DNA of 60,838 bases from CAZTDU01 sp964617355 (GTDB taxonomy: Bacteria; Pseudomonadota; Gammaproteobacteria; Burkholderiales; SG8-39): contig CAZTXP010000008.1 of the NCBI GenBank assembly GCA_964617355.1, positions 1-60,838 on the forward strand, in the 5' to 3' direction. A program made the translations under genes and the position numbers. The notes beneath the pieces are model-generated. The model saw nothing but the letters and a program-made list of their open reading frames with translations, made no database searches and was not told where the DNA came from. This document shows positions 8,635 to 17,016 of the stretch, one piece after another (the stretch's first letter is position 1; every line of letters starts with the position of its first letter).

Positions 8635-9588
8635 CTACTGGACCTTGATGCCCGCGGCCTTCACGAGCGCGGCGTTCGACGCCACCTCGTCGCGCAGTTG
8701 CACATCGAACTGCTCGGGCGTCAGGACCTGGGCGTCGACGCTCAGCTTGGCGAAGCGATCCTTCATTTCCGGCGAATTGACGGCCTTCGCGACTTCGGCG
8801 TGCAGCTTGGCGACGATGTCGCGCGGCACCTTGGACGGCACCGCCATGCCGACGTAGAAGTTGTACGCGGAGTTCGGCACGCCGGCCTCCTCGGTGGTCG
8901 GCGTGTCGGGCGCGCCCGAGGCACGCCGACCGGAGCCGACGGCGATCATGCCGAGCTTGCCTTCCTTGGCCATCGGCAGCACGTTCGAGATCGGGCAGAA
9001 GCAGTAGTCGACGCGGCCCGCGATCAGGTCGGTGAGCGCCTCGGGCGTGCCCTTGTACGGCACCTGCTGCGCCTGGATGTTCGCGCCGAGGCGGAAGCGC
9101 TCGGCGTTCAGGTGCGTGCCGCTGCCGGTGCCGACGGTGGCGTAGTTCAGCTTGCCCGGATTCGCTTTCGCGTAGTCGACCAGTTCCTTCACCGACTTGA
9201 AGCCGCGCGCCGGCGACACCGCGAGCGCGAGCGGCGTGTTGGCGAGCACCGTGATGCCGGAGAAGTCCTTGATCACGTCGAACGGCAGGTTCGGCACCGT
9301 CGAGGGCACCACGGTCGCGGACGACGAGAATACGAGGATCGTGTAGCCGTCCGGGTCGGCCTTGGCGACCAGCGCCTGCGCGATCGAGCCGCTGGCGCCG
9401 ACGCGGTTCTCGACCACGAAGGGCTGGCCGAGCTGCGCGGAGAGGCGCTCGGCGACCGCGCGGCCGACGATGTCGGTGGCGCTGCCCGCGGGCAGCGAGA
9501 CGATCACGCGCACGGCCTTGGTCGGCCAGGCCTGTGCCTGTACGGTGAGCGATGCGAGCGCCGCGAACAGCGCGAGGACGAATTTCAT
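8635..9588 (-). CDS. Bug/TctC-family periplasmic solute receptor (receptor 2)
   Basis: A 317-residue receptor with a signal peptide (MKFVLALFAALASLTVQAQA) and the family core: WPTKAVRVIVSLPAGSATDIVGRAVAE, VVENRVGASGSIAQALVAKADPDG, and YAKANPGKLNYATVGTGSGTHLNAERF. The ATG overlaps the stop of the large Mo subunit (ATGA) and has a strong AAGGAGG ribosome site inside the end of that gene. It is only moderately similar to receptor 1 in the same operon, so the two probably bind different solutes, for example substrate and a relative of it. No TctA or TctB partner is in the window. Confidence 0.92.
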   Translation of the reverse strand: MKFVLALFAALASLTVQAQAWPTKAVRVIVSLPAGSATDIVGRAVAERLSAQLGQPFVVENRVGASGSIAQALVAKADPDGYTILVFSSSATVVPSTVPNLPFDVIKDFSGITVLANTPLALAVSPARGFKSVKELVDYAKANPGKLNYATVGTGSGTHLNAERFRLGANIQAQQVPYKGTPEALTDLIAGRVDYCFCPISNVLPMAKEGKLGMIAVGSGRRASGAPDTPTTEEAGVPNSAYNFYVGMAVPSKVPRDIVAKLHAEVAKAVNSPEMKDRFAKLSVDAQVLTPEQFDVQLRDEVASNAALVKAAGIKVQ

Positions 9589-11969
9589 GTTTCCTCCTTG
9601 TGGATGCGACGCCAGATCTCGTGCGGCGTCATGGGCAGGGCGTCGATGGTAGCGCCGAGCGGGGCGAGCGCGTCGTTCACCGCGCCGGCGATCGCCGCGG
9701 GCGCGCCGAGGTAGCCGGCCTCGCCGGAGCCCTTCTGGCCGAACACAGTATGCGGCGAGGGCGTGCAGTGGTCGACGATGTCGATCTTCGGCACTTCCAT
9801 GGAGCTGGGCAGCAGGTAGTCCATGAAGGTCTGGCTGGCGAGCTGGCCGGTGTCGGAGTACGCGAAGCGCTCGTAGAGCGCGGCTCCGATGCCGTGCGCG
9901 ATGCCGCCGTAGGTCATGCCGTGCACCACGTCCGGATTGATCATCGTGCCGCAGTCGTGGCCGCAGGCGTAGCGCTGCAGTTCCGGCTTGCCGGTGTCCG
10001 GGTCGATCTCGACGTACACCACGTGCGCCTCGAACGAGTAGCACGGGTACATCTGGATGCGGCCGTCCGGCGTGGGCAGGCCGCCGCCGGTGGGCACTTC
10101 CCAGACGAATTTCTCCTGCAGGCCCGGCTCCATGCCCGGCGGCAGCTTGTGGAACTTGCGATGCGCGATCTCGATCAGCTGGTCCCAGCCGAGACGTTGG
10201 TCTGGCGCGCCCTTTTTCGACGCGTGGCCGTCGCGATACTCGACGTCCTCCGGCTTGCAGCCGAACTGGTGCGCCGCGATCGCGACGAGCCGCTCGCGGA
10301 TCAGCTTCGCGGCGCCGGCGGCCGCGCCGCCGAGCATGATCGCCATGCGGCTGCCGACGGGACTGTTCGAGGGCAGCGCGACGAGCGAATCGGCGCGTAC
10401 CACGCGGATGGTCGCCGGATCGCGCTCGAGGATCTCGCCGATGCAGGTGGCCACCAGCGTTTCGTGCCCCTGCCCGGAACTCGAGGTGTGCATCACGCCG
10501 GTGATCGCGCCCGAGAGGTCGACGCGCACCAGGCACGAGTCCATCCACGTGGTGGTCTCGTTCTTCGGGTGGAAGAGCGGCTCGAAGGCCGAGTTGCCGC
10601 CCGAGGGTTCGAGGCAGGTCGACACGCCGATGCCGGCGAGGCGCCCCGCGCGGCGCGCCTCGTCGCGGCGCTTCACCAGCTCGTCGTAGTCGCCGGCGGC
10701 GAGCGCCTTGTCGAACACGGCGTGGAAATCGCCCGAGTCGTAGGTGGTGCCGCTCGGGATCAGGTACGGGAACTGGTCCTTGCGGATGAAGTTGCGCCGG
10801 CGCAGCTCGCGGCGATCCATGCCGAGGTGCGCGGCGACGCGATCCATCGTGGTCTCGATCGCGTAGTTGGTCGGCGACTGGCCGAAGCCGCGCACCGCTT
10901 CCTGCGCGGTCTTGTGCGTCAGCACCGAGATCGGCTCGTACTCCACCGAGTGGATCTGGTACGGCCCGACGATCGCGCCCACGGGCTTGCCGAGCTGCAG
11001 CGGCGAGCGGCCGGCATAGGCCCCGACGTCGTCGAGCGCGCGGATCTTCAGCGACTTCACGATGCCGTCGTCGTCGAACGCCGCCGTCATGTCGAAGATG
11101 CGGTCGGGGCCGTGCATGTCGCCGCCGCGCATGTTCTCGAGGCGGTCCTCGATCAGGCGCACCGGGAAGCCGGTCTTCCTCGCCAGGTAGGCGACCAGCA
11201 CCGTGTGCTTGATGCCGCGCTTCACGCCGTAGCTGCCGCCGACGTCGACGTCGTAGTGCACGCGCACCATGTTGCCCGGCAGGCGCAGCGCGCGCGCGAG
11301 CTGGTCCGGGTACTTCGGCATCTGGATCGAGGCCCAGACGTCGAGGATCTCCCGGCCCGCGTCCCACGACGCGAGCACGGCGAAGGTCTCGATCGGCACG
11401 GTGGCGTTGCGGTGCCAGCGCACGCGCAGCGAGACCTGGTGCTTCGCGCGCGCGAAGTCCTCGGCCACCGGGCCCCAGGTGAAGGTGCGGCGGTAGAGCA
11501 CGTTCGAGCCATGCGCCGGGTGCACCAGCGGCGTGGCCGCGTCGAGCGCCTTCTCGGGATCGACGTTGTACGGCAGCGGCTCGTACTCGATCTCGACTTT
11601 CTCGGCGGCGTCCTCGGCCGCGGCGCGCGTGTCGCCGACTACCGCGACCACCCACTCGCCCGCGTAGCGCGCCACGCCCACGGCGAGCGGATACCTCTTC
11701 ACCAGCGGCGCGTCGACGCCGACCATCAAGGGATCGGTGCCGGCGGCAAGCTCCTCGCCATCGAGCACCGCGACGCAGCCCGGCATCGCGAGCGCCTTGT
11801 CCTTGCGGATCGCCTTGATGCGCGCGCAGGGGTAGGGCGAGCTGACGAGCGCCACGTGCTTCATCAGCGGCGCGGCGATGTCCGCCGCGTAGCGCCCACG
11901 GCCGGCGACGAAACGCGGGTCTTCCTTCGGACGGCGATGCTGGCCGACGTATTTGAACGCGGTCATCAT
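9585..11969 (-). CDS. Molybdenum hydroxylase large subunit (CoxL/XdhB-like, Mo-cofactor binding)
   Basis: The 794-residue catalytic subunit of a xanthine-oxidase-family enzyme hydroxylates a substrate carbon with water-derived oxygen. It opens KYVGQHRRPKEDPRFVAGRGRYAADI, as in CoxL-type proteins. The catalytic base is Glu750 in GQKGSGEAGYLGAPA, and GQGHETL supplies cofactor contacts. The loop that reads AYxCSFR in true CO dehydrogenase is AVRGFGQS here, so this is not form I CODH. The start at 11969 overlaps the small-subunit stop (ATGA). With the next two genes it forms an alpha-beta-gamma enzyme. The substrate is unknown; an N-heterocycle or aromatic acid derivative is the obvious guess given the neighbours. 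Confidence 0.93.
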   Translation of the reverse strand: MMTAFKYVGQHRRPKEDPRFVAGRGRYAADIAAPLMKHVALVSSPYPCARIKAIRKDKALAMPGCVAVLDGEELAAGTDPLMVGVDAPLVKRYPLAVGVARYAGEWVVAVVGDTRAAAEDAAEKVEIEYEPLPYNVDPEKALDAATPLVHPAHGSNVLYRRTFTWGPVAEDFARAKHQVSLRVRWHRNATVPIETFAVLASWDAGREILDVWASIQMPKYPDQLARALRLPGNMVRVHYDVDVGGSYGVKRGIKHTVLVAYLARKTGFPVRLIEDRLENMRGGDMHGPDRIFDMTAAFDDDGIVKSLKIRALDDVGAYAGRSPLQLGKPVGAIVGPYQIHSVEYEPISVLTHKTAQEAVRGFGQSPTNYAIETTMDRVAAHLGMDRRELRRRNFIRKDQFPYLIPSGTTYDSGDFHAVFDKALAAGDYDELVKRRDEARRAGRLAGIGVSTCLEPSGGNSAFEPLFHPKNETTTWMDSCLVRVDLSGAITGVMHTSSSGQGHETLVATCIGEILERDPATIRVVRADSLVALPSNSPVGSRMAIMLGGAAAGAAKLIRERLVAIAAHQFGCKPEDVEYRDGHASKKGAPDQRLGWDQLIEIAHRKFHKLPPGMEPGLQEKFVWEVPTGGGLPTPDGRIQMYPCYSFEAHVVYVEIDPDTGKPELQRYACGHDCGTMINPDVVHGMTYGGIAHGIGAALYERFAYSDTGQLASQTFMDYLLPSSMEVPKIDIVDHCTPSPHTVFGQKGSGEAGYLGAPAAIAGAVNDALAPLGATIDALPMTPHEIWRRIHKEET

Positions 11970-12514
11970 TCCGCCTTCGGGGGGTGCGGGGGGGCCGGGA
12001 GGGCCCCGGTCGCACCACTCGGAAGGGGCCCGGCCCCCCTGCTCCTGCGGGCGGCAAGCTCGACCGCATCGACGATCTGCCGATAGCCGGTGCAGCGGCA
12101 CAGGTTGCCGCTGATCGCCTCGCGGATCTGCGCTTCGGTCGGCTTCGGGTTTTCGGCGAGCAGCGCGTGCGCCGCGACGATCATGCCCGGCGTGCAGTAG
12201 CCGCACTGCAGGCCGTGCGCCTCGCAAAAGCTGTCCTGCAGCACCGAGAGGCTGCCGTCGGGATTGGCAAGGCCCTCGATGGTCGTGACGGCATGGCCGT
12301 CGGCCTGCCACGCGAACATCAGGCAGGCGCGCACTGGCTCGCCGTCGAGCAGCACCGAGCAGGCGCCGCAGATGCCGTGCTCGCAGCCGACGTGCGTGCC
12401 GGTGAGGCGCAGCTCGTCGCGCAGGAAGTCCACCAGCGTGAGGCGCGCGGGCACCTCGGCCTCGCGGCGCTTGCCGTTCACGTTCAAGGAAATCGCGTGC
12501 TGCTTCTCGGTCAT
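11966..12514 (-). CDS. Molybdenum hydroxylase small subunit with two [2Fe-2S] clusters (CoxS-like)
   Basis: A 182-residue electron-transfer subunit. The plant-ferredoxin-type cluster is held by Cys44, Cys49, Cys52 and Cys64 (HVGCEHGICGAC...RAC). The second, all-helical cluster is held by Cys104, Cys107, Cys139 and Cys141 (GLQCGYCTPGM and GNLCRCTGY). All eight ligands are present. About 25 residues of a Pro/Gly-rich tail (RGAGPLPSGATGALPAPPHPP) follow the usual C-terminus. Electrons pass from the Mo site through these clusters to the FAD subunit. The start overlaps the FAD-subunit stop by four bases. Confidence 0.95.
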   Translation of the reverse strand: MTEKQHAISLNVNGKRREAEVPARLTLVDFLRDELRLTGTHVGCEHGICGACSVLLDGEPVRACLMFAWQADGHAVTTIEGLANPDGSLSVLQDSFCEAHGLQCGYCTPGMIVAAHALLAENPKPTEAQIREAISGNLCRCTGYRQIVDAVELAARRSRGAGPLPSGATGALPAPPHPPKAE

Positions 12515-13386
12515 GCCTTGCTCCTGGCTTCCTCGCGCGCCGCAAGCAGCACGCGCTTGGCCATCACGCCGGCGAGGTGGCGCCGGTACGCAGCGCTCGC
12601 GTGCAGGTCGGCGTCCGGCTCGACCGCGGCGCGCACCGCGTCGGCCACGGCGGCGATGGCGTCGTCGTCGAGCATGGTGCCGACGAGGCGCTCGGCGATG
12701 TCGGCGTGGGCCTGCGCGAGCGGCGCCGACGAGGTGCCGATGGTCGCGCGCACGCAGCGCCCGTCCGCGTCGAGCGCGAGCTGCGCCGCGGCGCCGACGA
12801 TCGCGAAGTCGCCGTGGCGCGGGCTCACCTCCTCGACCGCGCAGCCGATGCGCGACTCGCTCCACACCGGGAAGCGGATCGCCGCGAGGCATTGTTCCGG
12901 CGCGATCGCGGTGACCATGGGCGCGAAGAAGAATTCCCGCGCCGGCATCTCGGTGTCGCCCGAGGTATCGCGCAGGACCAGCGTGGCGTCGAGCACCACC
13001 GCGGCGAGCGGCTGCTCGGCCGACGGGTCGGCGTGCACGATGGAGCCGCCGATGGTGCCGCGATTACGCGTCTGCACGTGGCCGGTCCACGCCAGCGCCT
13101 TGCGCAAGAGCGGCACCTTGGCGGCGAGCAGCGCGTCGCGCTCGATCACGCACTGGCGCACCGCGCCGCCGACGGCGACTTCGGCGCCGAGGTCCTCGAT
13201 GCGCTTCAGGTCCTCGGCGCCGTTGAGGTCGACGAGGTATGCCGGCCGCGCGAGCCTCATCGCCATCATCGGCACGAGGCTCTGGCCGCCGGCGATCAGC
13301 TTGGCGTCGCTGCCCAGTTCGGCAAGGAGCGCGCAGGCCTCTTCCGAGGATCGCGCGCGGCGGAAATCGAAGGCGACGGACTTCAT
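12511..13386 (-). CDS. Molybdenum hydroxylase FAD subunit (CoxM-like)
   Basis: A 291-residue FAD-binding subunit, first gene of the nine-gene operon. It carries AGGQSLVPMMAMRLARP (residues 32-48) and TRNRGTIGGSIVHADPSAE (about 105-123), the two pyrophosphate-binding motifs of the CoxM family. The C-terminal CO_deh_flav_C domain follows (FAIVGAAAQLALD). It passes electrons from the 2Fe-2S subunit to the respiratory chain or another acceptor. The only in-frame start is the ATG at 13386; a GGAGG lies directly against it, closer than ideal. The 134-base gap to the divergent MoxR gene must hold both promoters. Confidence 0.93.
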   Translation of the reverse strand: MKSVAFDFRRARSSEEACALLAELGSDAKLIAGGQSLVPMMAMRLARPAYLVDLNGAEDLKRIEDLGAEVAVGGAVRQCVIERDALLAAKVPLLRKALAWTGHVQTRNRGTIGGSIVHADPSAEQPLAAVVLDATLVLRDTSGDTEMPAREFFFAPMVTAIAPEQCLAAIRFPVWSESRIGCAVEEVSPRHGDFAIVGAAAQLALDADGRCVRATIGTSSAPLAQAHADIAERLVGTMLDDDAIAAVADAVRAAVEPDADLHASAAYRRHLAGVMAKRVLLAAREEARSKA

Positions 13387-13520
13387 CCTCCGATTTCATC
13401 AGATGCGCGCAGGTCGCGCCCGGAGGCGCACGGCGGGATTGCGAAATGCCGCGTGCACCAGAGGGTGGCAGCGCCCGGGCAAAACCGCGACAATGATGGT
13501 TTCCCCCTGCCCTTCCTCCC

Positions 13521-14435
13521 ATGCCGCGCCCGCTGCCGACCTCGATCGACGATACCCAGAAACTGCTCGCCGCCGCCGACTACGTGGCCGAGCGCAACCT
13601 CGCCACGTCGCTCTACCTCGCGCTGGCGATGCGCAGGCCGCTCTTCCTCGAGGGCGAGGCGGGCGTCGGCAAGACCGAGATCGCCAAGGTCGTCTCCGGC
13701 GTGCTCGGCCGCGAGCTGATCCGGCTGCAGTGCTACGAGGGCCTCGACATCGCGCAGGCGGCCTACGAGTGGAACTATTCCCGGCAGATGATCGAGATCC
13801 GGCTGGCGGAGGCTGCTGGAGAGAAATCCAAGGAAAAGTTGTCCTCGGATATCTATTCCGAGCGCTTCCTCGTCAAGCGCCCGCTCGCGCGCGCGCTGGA
13901 AGGCGCGGCCGGCGCCGCGCCGGTGCTGCTGATCGACGAGCTCGACCGCACCGACGAGCCCTTCGAGGCCTACCTGCTGGAAGTGCTGTCCGACTGGCAG
14001 ATCACGGTGCCCGAGATCGGCACGCTGAAGGCGAAGGAGCCGCCGATCGTGATCATCACCTCGAACCGCACGCGCGAGATCCACGACGCGGTGAAGCGCC
14101 GCTGCTTCTACCACTGGGTCGACTACCCGGATGCGCCGCGCGAGCTCGCGATCCTGAAGAAGAAGGCGCCCAAGGCCGCCGACGCGCTGTCGAAGGAAGT
14201 CGTGGCCTTCGTGCAGCGGCTGCGCACCGTGGACCTCTTCAAGCTCCCCGGCGTCGCCGAGACCATCGACTGGGCGAACTGCCTGGTGGCGCTCGACAAG
14301 CTCGCGCTCGACCCGAACGTGGTGAACGACACGCTCGGCGTGCTGCTCAAGTACCGCGACGACCTCGAGCGCGTGCAGGGCGAGGAAGCCGTGCGCCTCG
14401 TCGCCGAAGCCAAGGCTGCCGCCGCGCCGCTGTAG
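13521..14435 (+). CDS. MoxR-family AAA+ ATPase (CoxD-like)
   Basis: A 304-residue AAA+ chaperone of the MoxR/CoxD group. Walker A is GEAGVGKT (45-52), Walker B is VLLIDE (135-140), and a sensor-1 Asn sits in IIITSNRTREIHD. CoxD and relatives work with a VWA partner to mature molybdenum hydroxylases, for example by inserting sulfur or metal at the active site. Here the VWA gene follows directly and the enzyme operon lies divergently upstream, which fits that role. An insertion GEKSKEKLSSD (about 100-110) lies before the second half of the ATPase core, as in MoxR proteins of this subgroup. Confidence 0.93.
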   Translation: MPRPLPTSIDDTQKLLAAADYVAERNLATSLYLALAMRRPLFLEGEAGVGKTEIAKVVSGVLGRELIRLQCYEGLDIAQAAYEWNYSRQMIEIRLAEAAGEKSKEKLSSDIYSERFLVKRPLARALEGAAGAAPVLLIDELDRTDEPFEAYLLEVLSDWQITVPEIGTLKAKEPPIVIITSNRTREIHDAVKRRCFYHWVDYPDAPRELAILKKKAPKAADALSKEVVAFVQRLRTVDLFKLPGVAETIDWANCLVALDKLALDPNVVNDTLGVLLKYRDDLERVQGEEAVRLVAEAKAAAAPL

Positions 14436-14455
14436 CGAGACGGCACCCACCGCGC

Positions 14456-15670
14456 GTGTTCCCGGAACTCCAGCACCCGACGGCCGGCGGCAAGCTCGCC
14501 GAGAACGTCATGTACTTCGCGCGCCTCCTGCGCGCGGCAGGGCTGCGCATCGGGCCGGATCGCGTGATCGACGGCGTGAAGGCGCTCGAGATCGCCGGGC
14601 TTTCGCGCCGCGACGACTGGTACTGGACGCTGTCGGCGGTGTTCCTGTCGAGGGAAGAACAACGGCCGATCTTCGACCAGGCCTTCCAGGTGTTCTGGCG
14701 CGACCCGAAGATGGTCGAGAAGATGATGGCGGCCATGCTGCCCAAGACCTACGGCCGCGCGGCGAAGGACGAGCAGCAGCAGAGCCAGCGCCTGACCGAC
14801 GCGCTGATGCAGCAGAAGAAGGACGCCCAGCCCGCGCAGCAGGAGGAGAAGGTCGAGATGGATGCGCGGCTGACCTTCTCGTCCTCCGAGGTGCTGCAGC
14901 GCATGGACTTCGACACCATGTCCTCGGCGGAGCTGGCGGAAGCCAAGCGCATGATCCAGGACCTTCGCCTGCCGCTGCCCGAGATCCGCACGCGCCGGTA
15001 CGCGCCCGACAAGCGCGGCCACCGCGTCGACCTGCGCGCCACGCTGCGCGAATCGCTGCGCGAGGGCGGCAACGTCATCCCGCTGGTGCGCACCGCGCCG
15101 AAGGACATCCACCCGCCGCTCGTCGTGCTGTGCGACATCTCGGGCTCGATGAACCCGTACGCGAGGATGTTCCTGCATTTCCTGCACGCGATCACCAACG
15201 ACCGCGACCGCGTGACGGTGTTCGTGTTCGGCACGCGGCTCACCAACGTCACGCGCCAGCTGAAGCACCGCGACGTCGACGTCGCCATGCAGCGCGTCGC
15301 GGACGCGATCAAGGACTGGTCCGGCGGCACGCGCATCGGCACGTGCCTGAGGGACTTCAACTGGAAGTGGTCGCGCCGCGTGCTCGGCCAGAACGCCTGC
15401 GTGCTGCTGGTCTCGGACGGCCTCGATCGCGAGGCGGGCGAGGGCCTCGGCGAGGAGATGGAGCGCATGCACAAGTCCTGCCACCAGCTCGTCTGGCTGA
15501 ACCCGCTCCTGCGCTACGAGCAGTTCGAGGCGCGGCCGGCGGGCGTGCGCGCGATGCTGCCGCACGTGGACCTCTTCCTCCCGGTGCATAATCTCAAGAG
15601 CCTCGTGGACCTCGCGAAGACCCTTTCGCGACCCGTGGTGCGCAGACAGGAGCAACGCAAATGGAAATGA
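14456..15670 (+). CDS. VWA-domain protein (CoxE-like) partner of the MoxR ATPase
   Basis: A 404-residue protein with a helical N-terminal region, a charged Gln/Lys-rich linker (about 104-132), and a C-terminal von Willebrand A domain. The MIDAS metal site is DISGS (227-231). SDGLD and the closing NLKSLVDLAK helix complete the fold. CoxE-type proteins dock with MoxR ATPases during cofactor maturation. I chose the GTG at 14456 because the conserved start region (FPELQHPTAGGKLAENVMYFARLL) needs it; an ATG at 14510 would remove part of that. The end overlaps the following CoxG gene by ten bases. Confidence 0.9.
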   Translation: MFPELQHPTAGGKLAENVMYFARLLRAAGLRIGPDRVIDGVKALEIAGLSRRDDWYWTLSAVFLSREEQRPIFDQAFQVFWRDPKMVEKMMAAMLPKTYGRAAKDEQQQSQRLTDALMQQKKDAQPAQQEEKVEMDARLTFSSSEVLQRMDFDTMSSAELAEAKRMIQDLRLPLPEIRTRRYAPDKRGHRVDLRATLRESLREGGNVIPLVRTAPKDIHPPLVVLCDISGSMNPYARMFLHFLHAITNDRDRVTVFVFGTRLTNVTRQLKHRDVDVAMQRVADAIKDWSGGTRIGTCLRDFNWKWSRRVLGQNACVLLVSDGLDREAGEGLGEEMERMHKSCHQLVWLNPLLRYEQFEARPAGVRAMLPHVDLFLPVHNLKSLVDLAKTLSRPVVRRQEQRKWK

Positions 15671-16266
15671 CCGGCGAGCAGTTGATCCCCGCGTCGCAGA
15701 AGGACACGTGGAACGCGCTCAACGACACCGAGATCCTCAAGGCCTGCGTGCCGGGCTGCGAGTCGATCGAGCCCACCGGCGAGAACGAGTTCGCGGTGAT
15801 GATGACCGCGCGCGTCGGCCCGGTGTCGGCGAAGTTCAAGGGCAAGATGAAGCTCTCGAACATCCAGCCGCCGGTGTCCTACGACCTCGCCTTCGAGGGG
15901 CAGGGCGGCGTCGCCGGCTTCGCCAAGGGCTCGGCGAGCGTGAAGCTCGCGCCCGAGGGGCATTCGACCAAGCTCACCTACAGCGCCAAGGCCAACGTCG
16001 GCGGCAAGCTCGCGCAGATCGGCTCTCGCCTCGTCGACGCGGCGGCGCAGAAGGTGGCGGGCGACTTCTTCACCGCCTTCAACGAGAAGGTGGCCGCTGC
16101 GCACGCGGCCGCGCACACCGACGAACCCGAGCACCACGGCGACGAGCACCACCCGGAACCCGTGCCGCGCGACCCGGACCTGCCGGACGTGCTGCCCTCG
16201 ACGCTGCAATGGGTGGCCGCGACCGCGCTCGTGGTGGCGGGCGTGGCGCTCTTCGCGCTGCTCTGA
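15661..16266 (+). CDS. coxG: CoxG-like SRPBCC protein with C-terminal membrane anchor (CoxG 2)
   Basis: A 201-residue CoxG relative with an SRPBCC fold over residues 1-150 (MEMTGEQLIPASQKDTWNAL; AFEGQGGVAGFAKGSASVKL). A His/Glu/Pro-rich linker (about 152-180) follows, then a terminal hydrophobic helix (WVAATALVVAGVALFALL). This is the layout expected of a membrane-tethered CoxG that brings the hydroxylase to the quinone pool. Its ATG lies ten bases inside the VWA gene. Together with the soluble-looking CoxG at 5690, the locus has two versions that differ mainly in the tail. Confidence 0.9.
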   Translation: MEMTGEQLIPASQKDTWNALNDTEILKACVPGCESIEPTGENEFAVMMTARVGPVSAKFKGKMKLSNIQPPVSYDLAFEGQGGVAGFAKGSASVKLAPEGHSTKLTYSAKANVGGKLAQIGSRLVDAAAQKVAGDFFTAFNEKVAAAHAAAHTDEPEHHGDEHHPEPVPRDPDLPDVLPSTLQWVAATALVVAGVALFALL

Positions 16267-16270
16267 ACGC

Positions 16271-16966
16271 ATGTCGCGGCTGCTCTTCCGCGACGACCCC
16301 TACCAGCGCACCGCCCGCGCCACCGTCGTCGCGGTGCACGACGGCGCGGTCGAACTCGACCAGACGATCTTCTATCCGCTCGGCGGCGGGCAGCCTGGAG
16401 ACACCGGCACGCTCGGTGGCGTGCGGGTCGCAGACACGCGAAAGGCGAGCGAGGACGGCCCGGTGCTGCACCTCCTCGAGCCGGGCGCGACGCCCCCGGC
16501 CGTCGGCGCCGCGGTCGACCTCGCGATCGACTGGGAGCGGCGCTACCGCTTCATGCGCTACCACACGCTGCTGCACCTCCTCGGCACCGTGGTTCAGGCG
16601 CCGTTCACCGGCTGCCGCATCGGCGAGGACAAGTCGCACATCGACTTCGACACCGACATGGACAAGCTCGTGAAGGAGGAGATCGAGGCGGGGCTGAACG
16701 CGCGCATCGCGGCCGGCCACGAGACGCGCGCGCAGTGGGTCGACTACGCCGAGCTCGAGCGCAACCCCGAACTCGTGAAGACGCTCTCGGTGATGCCGCC
16801 GCGCGGCGATGGGCGGCTGCGCATGGTCGCGATCGAGGGCCTCGACCTGCAGCCCTGCGGCGGCACGCACGTCGCCAGCACGAAGGAAATCGGCCCGGTC
16901 GCGGTGGCCCGCATCCGCAACGAGGGCAAGCGCAACAAGCGCGTGACGCTGGTGCTGGCGAGCTGA
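16271..16966 (+). CDS. Alanyl-tRNA editing protein (AlaX family)
   Basis: A 231-residue free-standing editing protein that hydrolyses Ser- or Gly-mischarged tRNA-Ala. The four metal ligands are visible: His98 and His102 in YHTLLHLLG, and Cys196 and His200 in CGGTH. The N-terminal region FYPLGGGQPGDTG is the usual glycine-rich AlaRS-like segment. Length fits AlaX-M. It starts four bases after CoxG 2 and is probably in the same transcript, though no functional tie to the hydroxylase is evident. Confidence 0.92.
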   Translation: MSRLLFRDDPYQRTARATVVAVHDGAVELDQTIFYPLGGGQPGDTGTLGGVRVADTRKASEDGPVLHLLEPGATPPAVGAAVDLAIDWERRYRFMRYHTLLHLLGTVVQAPFTGCRIGEDKSHIDFDTDMDKLVKEEIEAGLNARIAAGHETRAQWVDYAELERNPELVKTLSVMPPRGDGRLRMVAIEGLDLQPCGGTHVASTKEIGPVAVARIRNEGKRNKRVTLVLAS

Positions 16967-17016
16967 GCCGCGTGCAAGGACGACCCAAAGCGATGCAGGC
17001 AGACGGGGGACCCTTC

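Noticed and set aside
3226..13386. Aerobic CO dehydrogenase (coxMSL) operon
   Set aside because: The large subunit lacks the AYxCSFR loop that binds the Mo-Cu site, and the operon contains organic-acid receptors and a CoA ligase, so CO oxidation is unlikely.
13387..13520. Defined promoters in the gap between the Mo operon and the MoxR gene
   Set aside because: Both promoters must lie here, and GACAAT near 13489 is suggestive, but no -10/-35 pair is good enough to mark.
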